Source of the DNA: JAISDD01 sp031553935
Lineage (GTDB): Bacteria > Bacillota > Syntrophomonadia > Syntrophomonadales > Syntrophomonadaceae
NCBI GenBank assembly: GCA_031553935.1
Contig: JAVBKS010000001.1
Coordinates: 1-64,000, forward strand
Reading direction: 5' to 3'
Length of the DNA: 64,000 nucleotides
The notes below the pieces were generated by a model. It did no database searches, had not been told where the DNA came from, and worked only from the letters and a program-made list of their open reading frames with translations. This document shows positions 34,782 through 43,609 of the stretch, piece by piece. Every line of letters begins with the position of its first letter. The first letter of the stretch is position 1. A program made the position numbers and the translations under genes.

Positions 34782-35090
34782 TTACATTTGCATCCGCATT
34801 ATCTCTTGATAAGCTTCAACAACTTTGTTTCGAACCTCCACCGTTAACTGCATAGCAATATTTGCTTTCTCATACGAAAGCATCATATTATGCAAATAAA
34901 CGTCTCCGCCTGTAGCAACCTGCAGCGCACCATCCGAGGCCTGTTTTTGCAAATCGGTAACTTTTTGCAGAGCATTATTTAGGTATTGACCAAAGTTCAT
35001 TTCAGGAGCATTTGACTCTGCTGAGTCGAATGGAATAGTCTTGCTTATTGGATTTCCTCCACCATAAATATGCAACGCACTTGCTTTCAA
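34782..35090 (-). CDS. fliE: Flagellar hook-basal body complex protein FliE
   Basis: The 102-residue adaptor joins the MS ring to the rod. Family features are FGQYLNNALQKVTDLQKQA and the C-terminal YEKANIAMQLTVEVRNKVVEAYQEI. It starts at TTG with GGAAGG upstream. Confidence 0.94.
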   Translation of the reverse strand: MKASALHIYGGGNPISKTIPFDSAESNAPEMNFGQYLNNALQKVTDLQKQASDGALQVATGGDVYLHNMMLSYEKANIAMQLTVEVRNKVVEAYQEIMRMQM

Positions 35091-35102
35091 CTTTCCTTCC
35101 CC

Positions 35103-35564
35103 CTATTTCCCAATTCCTAATGCGCTTAGCGCCATTCCCCTACTCGCTTCTATTATTTTAGCATTAGCTTCATATGCTCTGGTTGCAGAGATCATATTTG
35201 TCATCTCTTCAACTACATTCACATTTGGATAATTCACGTATCCATCTTGGTCAGCATCCGGATGTCCTGGATCATATACTTTCCGGTATGGAGCTTGTTC
35301 TTCGGTTAATGCCCGAATCTCTTTAACCCTTACCCCAGCGGGTTTATAGACTCCTTGCTGTTTTTGCAGAATATTAGCAAAATCACTATTTCTCGTAACT
35401 GCTCTCTTGGCTTCAAAAACAACCACCTGACGTCTGTATGGACCATTTCCATTTGCGACCCGAGTACTTTCTGCATTCGCTAAATTACTAGATATCGTAT
35501 CCATTCTAAGATGCTGGGCGGTAAGACCTGAAGCACTAATGTCGAAACTATTTAAGAAACCCAA
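35103..35564 (-). CDS. flgC: Flagellar basal-body rod protein FlgC
   Basis: The 153-residue proximal rod protein begins with the rod N-terminal pattern DISASGLTAQHLRMDTISSNLANAEST in part, and ends with VVEEMTNMISATRAYEAN. It starts at TTG after GGAAGGGGG, four bases beyond the flgB stop. Confidence 0.96.
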   Translation of the reverse strand: MGFLNSFDISASGLTAQHLRMDTISSNLANAESTRVANGNGPYRRQVVVFEAKRAVTRNSDFANILQKQQGVYKPAGVRVKEIRALTEEQAPYRKVYDPGHPDADQDGYVNYPNVNVVEEMTNMISATRAYEANAKIIEASRGMALSALGIGK

Positions 35565-35568
35565 TCAT

Positions 35569-35991
35569 TTACCCCCTTCCACTGATAGCTAATCTCAGTA
35601 ATCTGAATTCATTGGTTATCCCGCGGTTCATTGCCTCGAAATACATGCTATTCTTAGAACTGTTTGCCATTTCAACATCGATGTCGACATTGTTTCCATC
35701 GTTTCTTGCTGATGTGGCATATATAGTCCTAAGTTCTGGTTGAAGAACGTTTTGCCCATCTTCTTCGCCTATTTGCATATGTCTAGCGTTCCTCGCATCC
35801 AGTTTCATGTGATTTGTTTTATTTTCTAGGACTTCCCTGAATTTTTCTTCGAAGCTAACCTCGTGTCGTTTAAATCCCGGCGTTTCCGCATTCGCAATGT
35901 TATCTGCAATAATCTCGTTGCGCACACTAGCAAGGTCCATCCCGAAATTAAGCATTTTTTGAGTCGGTGTCGAAAATATTTTTTCTAGCAT
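35569..35991 (-). CDS. flgB: Flagellar basal-body rod protein FlgB (first gene of the supercluster)
   Basis: The 140-residue rod protein has the pattern DNIANAETPGFKRHEVSFEE near the N-terminus and ends with MNRGITNEFRLLRLAISGRG. GAGGTG precedes the ATG. It opens the leftward operon of about 31 kb. A GCCGATTT near 36010-36017 on the minus strand resembles a SigD -10 box but has no convincing -35 partner. Confidence 0.95.
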   Translation of the reverse strand: MLEKIFSTPTQKMLNFGMDLASVRNEIIADNIANAETPGFKRHEVSFEEKFREVLENKTNHMKLDARNARHMQIGEEDGQNVLQPELRTIYATSARNDGNNVDIDVEMANSSKNSMYFEAMNRGITNEFRLLRLAISGRG

Positions 35992-36348
35992 GTATTCACC
36001 TCTTATGAAAAATCGGCATTTTTTTTGGTAGTCTATTACTATTTTCGTTAATAATTTATTTTTCTACATGATATTTTAAATCAAATACTTTTGATTGCCA
36101 GATATAATTTTCTGAATTAGTTGCAGGACCTTCCTATATATTATACATAAAATCGCATTTGTATAGTATTTTATTTGTAAAATTTTTTTTAGGACCTGAT
36201 TTTCATGGGTCCCATATTTGAAAATAGTGATGTCAAAATTTGGGATGTATAATGTTAAATTGTTTTTCTATTCATTTAATAGATAATCGATAACCTTTCT
36301 AGTCTCATCTGCATATAATTGGACATAAGTGGAGAAGGAGGTTTAGTG
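35992..36348. promoter_or_regulatory. Divergent control region between flgB and the SpaA-repeat gene
   Basis: The 357 bases are very AT-rich and contain no gene. For the leftward operon a perfect -10 box TATAAT (minus strand, 36145-36140) lies about 150 bases upstream of flgB, with only a poor -35 match. A weak GGACC/GGTCC inverted pair lies at about 36192-36212. For the rightward gene see the separate sporulation-type promoter candidate. Confidence 0.4.
36290..36320 (+). promoter_or_regulatory. Candidate sporulation (SigE/SigK-type) promoter
   Basis: CATATAAT (36312-36319) differs from the SigE -10 consensus CATACAAT by one base. The run CATATAATT also fits the SigK pattern CATA-n3-TA except for one base. 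AC at 36293-36294 lies 17 bases before CATA, as SigK requires, and ATA at 36290-36292 is a weak SigE -35. Transcription would begin just before the ribosome binding site at 36331-36341. This is a pattern match only. Confidence 0.35.
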
Positions 36349-39300
36349 ATGTTTTCATGTTCATTTTCGAATAGATGTTCATGTGATTGTCAATCTGGTC
36401 GCACTTTTAGTTTTCGTAAGATCGACAATAACAACAATCCCTTACCCGGGGCAGTATTTGCCTTGCGTGACTCTTGCGGTATCGATATGTTTGCCGCAAC
36501 GTCTGATGCAGCTGGCATGGTATGCTTTAAATGTTTAACTTTTGGATGCTACACTCTCTATGAGAGAAGCGCACCTAGTGGATTTACAGCTTCAAGTGTT
36601 ACTGCCCGGGTAAATATTAATGCCCGCGGGGAGGTATTTATCAACGGCAGGCGGGTATGTAATCATAGTGGCCTAACATTTGTGAATACCAATAATCTAG
36701 TTACCGGTCAATTTGCTTTACAAAAAACCGATCTGCAAGGCAATCGTTTGACCGGCGCGGTTTTTCGCCTGACTAATAATAATGATAATACTTCAGTGCT
36801 ACAAACCAGTAACTCAATTACCGATTTAATCTTTGAAAATCTTCGTCCTGGATCTTATTCCTTGGCTGAAATTCAACCTCCCGTAGGTTTCCAGCCCAAT
36901 ACAACTATTGTTCCTATTCAAGTAAACCAAAACGGCAATGTCACTGCCAATGGCAACACAGTTTCCCTTGCAAATCCTTTGATAGTTCGCAATACTCCAT
37001 CACTGATAAATGGAAATTTACACATAATGAAGACTGATGCACAGGGAAATCGTTTAGCTGGTGCCGTCTTTAGGCTGACTAACATCGCCAATGGAAACAG
37101 TGTTTCCTTAACTTCGAATCAGCAGGCTAACCTGGTATTTTCTAATCTTGCTCCGGGGAATTATACTCTAACTGAAACTCAAGCCCCGCCAGGATTCCAG
37201 CTGCCAAGCATTAGTCTTCCAATTAGCGTCAGCAATAATGGCAGTGTACTTGCAAATGGAGTCAGTGTAACTCCAATCAATCCCCTATTAGTAACCAATG
37301 TCCCCTTGCTTATTAACGGCAATTTAGTGCTGCGCAAGACCGATCTGCAAGGGAATCGATTACCTGGGGCAGTTTTTGTCCTGACAAATGTTGATACTGG
37401 CAATAGTATAACCCTAACCTCGACTCTTGAAGCTGACTTAGTGTTTGCCAATTTACCTCCAGGAGCCTACATTTTAACTGAAATTCAAGCTCCTCCAGGT
37501 CATGAGCCTATTATTACTAATTTCCAAGTTGTGGTTTCTTCAAGCGGCAGTGTCACCATTAATGGAGTAATCGTTACGCCTAGTAATCCTTTCATCATTA
37601 CAAATACCCCTATTGCCTTGACTGGAGATCTGTTCATAAGAAATGTCGATACTTCTGGCAACTTGCTGGCTGGCGCCGTTTATCGACTAACCAATAATTC
37701 TACTGGAAATAGTATATTTTTGACAACCAACGCAATATCGGAAATATTGTTCTCCGATTTGCCCCCGGGCACTTATACATTAGTCATGGTACAGTCTCCA
37801 CCTGGTTTCCAGCTTCATACGACTGTATATAATGTGGTAGTCAGCGATAGCGGTGAAGTAACTGTCAACGGAATCCTTATAACACCAACTCTCCCTCTAA
37901 TAGTTATCAATTTGCCTCTATTAACCAGTAATCTCGTTTTTCAAAAAACAGATATTAATGGCAATCCGCTGAGCGGCGCGGTTTTTGCCCTGCGCGCAAA
38001 CGGAAGCAATGTTTTCACTGCAACCAGTGATACATTTGGTAATGTATCGTTCTCCGGCTTAGTCCCCGGAACTTATAGTTTAGAGGAAATAACTCCACCG
38101 CCTGGCTTCCAAATCACGGGACTTACTTTTGAAATAGTTGTTGATGATCTTGGAGGGGTAACCGTCGATGGCATTCCATCACAGCTTTTCGAAGACTATA
38201 ACTTTATAGATTTCCCCATTACCACCAGTTCCTTGACTATACTAGTTACAGATCCTGCCGGCAACACTTTGCCCAATGCCGTCCTTAGCCTAACCAATCA
38301 AACTAGCGGCGCGATAATTAATGCCACGTCCGATATTAATGGCTTTGCGAGTTTCGTTAATATTCCGGCAGGTTCATACATTTTGACCGAAACCCAAGCT
38401 CCTCCAGGCCATAACAGTTCACCAATCAGTTACAATGTTACCGTAACATCCGGAGGATCTGTATTAGTTAATAATGTTGTTGTTAATAATAGCCCCATAG
38501 TGGTAGTTAACTTACCTACAGACAGCAGTTCTCAATTAAGTTTCTTAAAACAAGATCAGATTGGCAACCCTGTTAGCGGTGCCGTATTTGCATTAACTGT
38601 GAATGGCAGCCCGGTATTAACAGCTACTTCAAGTAGCCTTGGTATTGTTACATTTAACGGCATTGCTCCTGGGGACTATGTTTTGCTTGAAACTCAAGCC
38701 GCTCCTGGTTTTCAGCTTTCAAACAGTACGTTTGATGTAATTGTAAATGCTTCTGGTGCTGTAACTATTAATGGTCTTTCAGCTCGCGAATTTTCGGCAT
38801 TCATTCAGAATAATCAATCGTCAAATTTTAGTTCTTCATTTGTTATTAACAAAGTTAATGAAAGTGGCTCGCTAGGTTTACCCGGTGCTATTTTCCAACT
38901 CACTAATAACACAAGCGGCTCAACAATCCAAGCCACCAGTGATTCATCTGGCAATGCACTTTTTGACGATCTGCCCACCGGGGCCTATACTTTGAGGGAA
39001 ATTCAAGCACCAAGCGGCTACACTCCAATTACAAGAGCGGTTCAAACTTTAGTACTTGAAGATGGCAGCGTTATACTAGAAGGCCGGGTTGTTACCATCG
39101 ATCAACCTTTTATTCTTACTAATATGCCCCAAAATTCTACCCGTACTTTCAGTTTCGTGAAAACCGACCAATTTGGCAATACTTTGAGCGGAGCAGTTTT
39201 TGGGCTTGAGCTTAATAATAATCCGATTGCAACAGCAACTTCCAACACTAATGGAGTTGTAACTTTTAGCGGAATCAATAGCGGAAGTTTCAGCCTAAGA

Positions 39301-39735
39301 GAAATAAGTGCACCGAGTGGATATAATCCGTCTTCAGTTATTGTTCCTGTTGTTGTAGACACTAGCGGAAATGTCACCGTAGCGGGTCAGCCTAGTGCTA
39401 ATTTTAATGGTGGTGTCTTTGTAGATAACCCGATAGATTTTAATCGCAGCTTGTCATTCCTTAAACTTACATCTAGCGGCAACCCATTAAGCAATGTCGT
39501 CTTTAGGCTGGTTTCAATTATCACTGGAGCAACTGTTGCCCAAGCAACCTCTAATATCAACGGAACAGTAACCTTTAACAATATACCTAGCGGCAATTAC
39601 TTGCTTCAAGAGACTACTCCTCCCAATTTTGAGCCCATGGCACAAACGCTGGTTCAAGTAAATGTCAATGGTTCAGTCTTGATCGGCGGAATACCCAGCT
39701 CAAACTATGCGGCAATTAATATGCCAATAATATAG
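36349..39735 (+). CDS. SpaA/CnaB-like repeat protein, 11 repeats, no signal peptide; possible spore-surface protein
   Basis: The protein of about 1128 residues starts at ATG 36349, chosen because GGAGAAGGAGG lies 8 bases upstream; the open frame itself begins at a TTG 30 bases earlier. It begins with a short Cys-rich segment (MFSCSFSNRCSCDCQSG) and then has 11 tandem prealbumin-like (SpaA/CnaB) domains spaced about 101-103 residues apart (starting near 20, 120, 223, 325, 427, 528, 628, 729, 830, 933, 1034). Each has the pattern K-x-D...G-N-x-L-x-G-A-V-F, a Tyr-x-Leu-x-Glu segment and a final Asn/Asp. These residues form the internal isopeptide bond in known domains. Most repeats keep Lys, Glu and Asn/Asp. 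Repeat 5 lacks both Lys and Glu, and repeat 7 lacks the Lys. There is no signal peptide, LPxTG motif or membrane anchor, so normal sortase display is unlikely. A mother-cell-made spore coat or exosporium protein is my inference. Confidence 0.75.
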   Translation: MFSCSFSNRCSCDCQSGRTFSFRKIDNNNNPLPGAVFALRDSCGIDMFAATSDAAGMVCFKCLTFGCYTLYERSAPSGFTASSVTARVNINARGEVFINGRRVCNHSGLTFVNTNNLVTGQFALQKTDLQGNRLTGAVFRLTNNNDNTSVLQTSNSITDLIFENLRPGSYSLAEIQPPVGFQPNTTIVPIQVNQNGNVTANGNTVSLANPLIVRNTPSLINGNLHIMKTDAQGNRLAGAVFRLTNIANGNSVSLTSNQQANLVFSNLAPGNYTLTETQAPPGFQLPSISLPISVSNNGSVLANGVSVTPINPLLVTNVPLLINGNLVLRKTDLQGNRLPGAVFVLTNVDTGNSITLTSTLEADLVFANLPPGAYILTEIQAPPGHEPIITNFQVVVSSSGSVTINGVIVTPSNPFIITNTPIALTGDLFIRNVDTSGNLLAGAVYRLTNNSTGNSIFLTTNAISEILFSDLPPGTYTLVMVQSPPGFQLHTTVYNVVVSDSGEVTVNGILITPTLPLIVINLPLLTSNLVFQKTDINGNPLSGAVFALRANGSNVFTATSDTFGNVSFSGLVPGTYSLEEITPPPGFQITGLTFEIVVDDLGGVTVDGIPSQLFEDYNFIDFPITTSSLTILVTDPAGNTLPNAVLSLTNQTSGAIINATSDINGFASFVNIPAGSYILTETQAPPGHNSSPISYNVTVTSGGSVLVNNVVVNNSPIVVVNLPTDSSSQLSFLKQDQIGNPVSGAVFALTVNGSPVLTATSSSLGIVTFNGIAPGDYVLLETQAAPGFQLSNSTFDVIVNASGAVTINGLSAREFSAFIQNNQSSNFSSSFVINKVNESGSLGLPGAIFQLTNNTSGSTIQATSDSSGNALFDDLPTGAYTLREIQAPSGYTPITRAVQTLVLEDGSVILEGRVVTIDQPFILTNMPQNSTRTFSFVKTDQFGNTLSGAVFGLELNNNPIATATSNTNGVVTFSGINSGSFSLREISAPSGYNPSSVIVPVVVDTSGNVTVAGQPSANFNGGVFVDNPIDFNRSLSFLKLTSSGNPLSNVVFRLVSIITGATVAQATSNINGTVTFNNIPSGNYLLQETTPPNFEPMAQTLVQVNVNGSVLIGGIPSSNYAAINMPII

Positions 39736-39796
39736 CAACCTGAAGGCTTTTGAACAATCTGCCGTAAATTTAGTAAAATATCAAAAAGTAATAACG

Positions 39797-39837
39797 AACC
39801 CACAACCTTCTGCTTAGCAATCAGAAAGTTGTGGGTT
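39797..39837 (+). terminator. Terminator-like hairpin after the SpaA-repeat gene
   Basis: AACCCACAAC and GTTGTGGGTT pair, extended by TTCTG/CAGAA across one mismatch, with a 9-base loop. A short TTTAGTTT follows on the plus strand. It separates the converging SpaA-repeat gene and codY and may serve the plus strand mainly. Confidence 0.65.
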
Positions 39838-39886
39838 TAGTTTCCTTAAAACACAAGCTGATAAAAATAAAAAAATATAGCTAAAC

Positions 39887-40669
39887 TCAGTTCATTAATT
39901 CATCAAACAAAAATTCATTTAGCACCTTAATATATGTACCTTTCATCCCTAAAGACCTGGATTCGATAACTCCTGCACTCTCGAATTTGCGCAAGGCACT
40001 GACAATTACTGATCTCGTGATTCCTACTTTGTCTGCGATTCTGCTGGCTACTAATAATCCTTCGGTTCCATTTAGTTCTTTCATTATATGTTCTATGGCA
40101 TCCCTTTCCGAATAAGACAGGGTAGCAACTGCGATTTGCACCGATGCCTTCTTGCGGGCTTCATCTTCTATTCTTTCTGTCCTCATCCTCATAATTTCAT
40201 TGGCGACCACTATTGCTCCGTACTCAGCTAACACGATGTCTTCTTCATCGAATTCCTCATTTTCCCTCATCAGGATAAGGGTTCCGATCCGCCGGGCTCC
40301 TCCAAAAATAGGTGTTACCGCCCACAGACGATGACTGCAGCTGCAGGGTACATTATTAGAATTGAATATGCAGTGTCGGCCGTCTTCTAATTTCACATTA
40401 ATCCTGGTTTCATTTACGCCGGTTAAATCACGATTAAAGCTTTCAGGAAACCTCTCCGCATGGTTTTTTATTTCTTCTATTTCATTACACTCGATGTTTT
40501 CGTAAAAGGCATATCCGTTTAATTGGCCTCTGCGACCCACTATGAAAACACTGCTTTTGAGGTTAGCTGCAAGTACTTCAGCCATTTCAAAAAAATCTAC
40601 AGGGTTACCATTGATTTTTTGCAAAATTCTATTTATACCCCGCGATTTTTCTAAAAGCTTTTTTTTCAT
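39887..40669 (-). CDS. codY: Global GTP/branched-chain amino acid-sensing repressor CodY
   Basis: The 260-residue regulator has an N-terminal GAF domain and a C-terminal winged helix with the near-invariant Firmicutes segment SRIADKVGITRSVIVSALRK, then GMKGTYIKV. It represses nutrient-scavenging and often motility genes when amino acids and GTP are plentiful. It is the last gene of the topA-to-codY block and sits next to the flagellar supercluster, as in Bacillus. Confidence 0.97.
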   Translation of the reverse strand: MKKKLLEKSRGINRILQKINGNPVDFFEMAEVLAANLKSSVFIVGRRGQLNGYAFYENIECNEIEEIKNHAERFPESFNRDLTGVNETRINVKLEDGRHCIFNSNNVPCSCSHRLWAVTPIFGGARRIGTLILMRENEEFDEEDIVLAEYGAIVVANEIMRMRTERIEDEARKKASVQIAVATLSYSERDAIEHIMKELNGTEGLLVASRIADKVGITRSVIVSALRKFESAGVIESRSLGMKGTYIKVLNEFLFDELMN

Positions 40670-40681
40670 TCCCTTTCCCCC

Positions 40682-42076
40682 TTACAATATATACCTGCTC
40701 AGTTCTTCATCAGCTACAATTTTCTCGAGCCGACTCCCAACATAGTCTTTATCAATTGTTAATTCCTGACTTTCCATGTCTGGAGCTTCAAAAAGCAAAT
40801 CTTCAAGAACTTTTTCCATGATGGTGTGCAGCCTCCGAGCACCGATATTTTCAGTCCTGGCGTTTACTGTATAGACCATTTCCGCAATAAAATCCAGTGC
40901 ATCCTCTGTAAACACTATTCTAATTTTTTCTGTTTCTAATAAAGCTGTATATTGTTTAACTAGCGAATTATGAGGCTCAGTCAAAATCCGTTTGATATCT
41001 TGCTTAGTCAGTGACTCCAACTCAACCCGTATGGGAAAACGACCTTGTAATTCCGGAATAAGATCCGAAGGCTTATTAACATGAAAGGCTCCAGCTGCAA
41101 TAAATAAAATGTGATCGGTTTTTACTGGGCCGTACTTTGTTGTGACTGTGGAACCTTCAACAATCGGCAGTATGTCTCTTTGCACTCCTCCACGCGATAC
41201 ATCCGGGCCATATGAAGCTTCTCTGCCTGCAATTTTGTCAATTTCGTCAAGAAAAATTATTCCATCTTCCTCGACCCGCTTAACAGCTTCCATATGAACC
41301 TCATCCATGTCGATGAGGCGCTGTCCTTCTTCAGCTGCTAGAATCTTTCTAGCCTCGGCAACTGTCACTTTTCTTTTCTTTTTCTTTTTGGGCATCATAT
41401 TGCCTAGCAAATCCTGGACATTTGCCCCCATGTCTTCCATTCCTGATGCAGATATTATTTCTAAGAAGGGTTGATTCTTGGTTTCATACTCAATTTCTAT
41501 TATTTCGTCCTCTAGCTCATATCGTTTGAGCTTGTTCACCAATATCTCTCTTTGAGCCTGTCTATGACCTTTGTCAGGCTCTTCCTCATGCTCATCATGA
41601 TTTAAGCCCTGCCCGAAGAGAAATTCTAATGGATTTTTTGCAGTCCTATTCGAACTTCCGGTATTAGGCATAAAGCAATCGACAATCTTTTCTTCCGCTA
41701 GCTTTAAGCTCATCTCTTCTACACTCGCCATCTTCTCTTTTTTAATCGAGCGAATTGCCGTTTCCAATAGCTCCCTAATCATCGAGTCCACATCTCTGCC
41801 TACATAACCAACTTCAGTAAACTTACTGGCTTCAACTTTAATGAAAGGAGCATTTACTAAACGTGCAAGTCTTCTGGCGATCTCAGTTTTACCTACCCCG
41901 GTTGCCCCAATCATAATAATGTTTTTAGGGAAAACCTCTTCCCTTAATTCGGCGCCTAATAATTTCCTTCTATAGCGGTTGCGAAGTGCTATAGCAACAG
42001 CTTTTTTGGCTGAAGCTTGACCGATTATATATTTATCCAATTGCTCTATTATTTCTCTTGGAGTTAAACTCAGCAA
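40682..42076 (-). CDS. hslU: HslU (ClpY) unfoldase of the HslUV protease
   Basis: The 464-residue AAA+ ATPase has Walker A (GATGVGKTEIARRLA), Walker B (GIIFLDEIDKIA), an I domain insert (about 110-235) and the C-terminal LSRYIL that inserts into HslV. It unfolds proteins for HslV. It starts at TTG (LLSLTPREI) with AAGGAAAGG upstream, 20 bases after hslV. Confidence 0.97.
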   Translation of the reverse strand: MLSLTPREIIEQLDKYIIGQASAKKAVAIALRNRYRRKLLGAELREEVFPKNIIMIGATGVGKTEIARRLARLVNAPFIKVEASKFTEVGYVGRDVDSMIRELLETAIRSIKKEKMASVEEMSLKLAEEKIVDCFMPNTGSSNRTAKNPLEFLFGQGLNHDEHEEEPDKGHRQAQREILVNKLKRYELEDEIIEIEYETKNQPFLEIISASGMEDMGANVQDLLGNMMPKKKKKRKVTVAEARKILAAEEGQRLIDMDEVHMEAVKRVEEDGIIFLDEIDKIAGREASYGPDVSRGGVQRDILPIVEGSTVTTKYGPVKTDHILFIAAGAFHVNKPSDLIPELQGRFPIRVELESLTKQDIKRILTEPHNSLVKQYTALLETEKIRIVFTEDALDFIAEMVYTVNARTENIGARRLHTIMEKVLEDLLFEAPDMESQELTIDKDYVGSRLEKIVADEELSRYIL

Positions 42077-42096
42077 TACCTTTCCTCCTTACAGAC

Positions 42097-42630
42097 CTAA
42101 CCAATTACTTCTATACTGATGCTATCATTTGTATAAATACAAATTTCAGAAGCAATTTTTAATGACTCATAGGCGATATCATGCGCCGACATTTCCGTAA
42201 ATCTCGCTAAAGAGCGAGCAGAAGCTAATGCATATGATCCACCTGACCCGATTGCAGTAACGCCGTCTTCGACATCGATTAAATCACCGTTTCCAGAAAT
42301 TATAAACATTGAATCGCGATCTGCTACTAAAAGCAGGGCTTCCAGTTTGCGTAAAATTCGATCGGAACGCCATTCTTTTGCCAATTCAACAGCTGCGCGG
42401 GTTAAATTTCCGCTCGTTTTTTTGAGCTGTTCTTCAAATTTCGAAAATAGAGTAAATGCATCAGCCACAGAACCGGCGAAACCAGCAATAACATTGCCTT
42501 CATACATTCTTCTGATTTTTTTGGCATTGCTTTTTATGACAGTATTCTGTCCAAAAGTTACTTGTCCATCCCCTGCAATTGCAACCTGTGAACCTTTTTT
42601 AACTCCAACTATTGTCGTCGCCTCAAACAT
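42097..42630 (-). CDS. hslV: HslV (ClpQ) peptidase of the HslUV protease
   Basis: The 177-residue proteasome-like peptidase has the Thr-Thr nucleophile region in MFEATTIVGVKKG and the core GDGQVTFGQNTVIK. Compared with the classic enzyme, which begins with Thr directly after Met, three residues (FEA) intervene before Thr5. Thr5 would need processing by removal of MFEA, or the protein acts without it, as reported for the related Bacillus CodW, which has a different N-terminal extension. It is paired with hslU. Confidence 0.95.
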   Translation of the reverse strand: MFEATTIVGVKKGSQVAIAGDGQVTFGQNTVIKSNAKKIRRMYEGNVIAGFAGSVADAFTLFSKFEEQLKKTSGNLTRAAVELAKEWRSDRILRKLEALLLVADRDSMFIISGNGDLIDVEDGVTAIGSGGSYALASARSLARFTEMSAHDIAYESLKIASEICIYTNDSISIEVIG

Positions 42631-42633
42631 GGC

Positions 42634-43548
42634 TTACCTCCGCGGATGATTTTGAGAATGAATTTTTTTGATCTCTATATTGCTTAAATGTGTATAGATT
42701 TGAGTTGTCGACAATTTTACATGTCCCAATAATTCTTGCACTGACCTCAAATCCGCCCCACGACTAAGCAAATGGGTAGCAAATGTATGGCGCAAAGTAT
42801 GTGGGCTTACTTTTTGATTAATTGCCATCTGCTCTATGTATTTCCCGATAATATTATGAATGCTCCTGACACTCAGTCTTTTTCCTAAACGGCTTAAAAA
42901 CAAAGCTTCTTCCCTTGGTCCATTTTTCTTAATTTGATATGGTCTGCCTTCGCCGATATAATTCTTTATGCTTGAAACTGCCATATTTCCGACTGGAACT
43001 ATGCGCTCTTTGTCACCCTTGCCTTTTACCAGCAATAGATTACTTTGATAATCAATATCAGATAGATTAATAGCAACTAATTCGCTGACTCTTAGTCCTG
43101 ATGAGTACAGTAATTCGATGATAGCCTTATCTCTTTTGCCCACGGTTGTTTTGGTGTCAGGAAGATCAATCATTTGATTTATTTCATCGAAGTATAGAAA
43201 GCGCGGCAGTTTGTTTTCTTTCTTCGGACTTGATACAGCAAGTATGGGGTTTTCTCTCATTATTCCTTCTCGGCACAAATACTTGATAAAAGTCCGCAAT
43301 GAAGCAAGCTTTCTAGCAATAGTTGCTCTGCTCATCCCCTTTAGTTGCAAATCCATCATGTATTCGCGGACAATACTATGGTTAATATGTCCTTCATTAA
43401 TCTCTTCAATCTCAACTGCTAATTTTTGGGCTAAAAAAGCAAAAAACTGACTCAAATCAGTTTTATAATTAATCAAGGTTAGATTTGAAGAACTCTTTTC
43501 TATTCGCAAGTGTTCCAAAAAGTTTTCAATTCGCGTATAAAGCATCAT
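42634..43548 (-). CDS. xerC: XerC-like tyrosine recombinase
   Basis: The protein of about 304 residues has an N-terminal SAM-like core-binding domain and a tyrosine recombinase catalytic domain. The catalytic residues are visible: Arg in SSGLRVSELVAI, Lys in KGKGDKERIVPVG, His-x2-Arg in SPHTLRHTFATHLL, the second His in LLGHVKLSTTQIYTHLS and the Tyr there. Location after trmFO and before hslV is the Firmicutes xerC/codV position, so dimer resolution at dif is likely. The start at 43548 is preferred over the one 36 bases earlier. Confidence 0.93.
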   Translation of the reverse strand: MMLYTRIENFLEHLRIEKSSSNLTLINYKTDLSQFFAFLAQKLAVEIEEINEGHINHSIVREYMMDLQLKGMSRATIARKLASLRTFIKYLCREGIMRENPILAVSSPKKENKLPRFLYFDEINQMIDLPDTKTTVGKRDKAIIELLYSSGLRVSELVAINLSDIDYQSNLLLVKGKGDKERIVPVGNMAVSSIKNYIGEGRPYQIKKNGPREEALFLSRLGKRLSVRSIHNIIGKYIEQMAINQKVSPHTLRHTFATHLLSRGADLRSVQELLGHVKLSTTQIYTHLSNIEIKKIHSQNHPRR

Positions 43549-43609
43549 AAGACCTTGTTTTTTTAATATATAAAAATTTATCATACTCTAGTACTATTTT
43601 CAACCGTAA

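Noticed and set aside
36001..36060. SigD-type promoter for flgB
   Set aside because: GCCGATTT is a fair -10 match but no TAAA-type -35 lies at the proper spacing, so it is mentioned only as a weak possibility.
36700..39735. CRISPR-like or DNA satellite repeat in the SpaA-repeat gene
   Set aside because: The periodicity of about 305 bases is protein-level repetition in one reading frame; the DNA repeats are degenerate and there are no spacers or cas genes.
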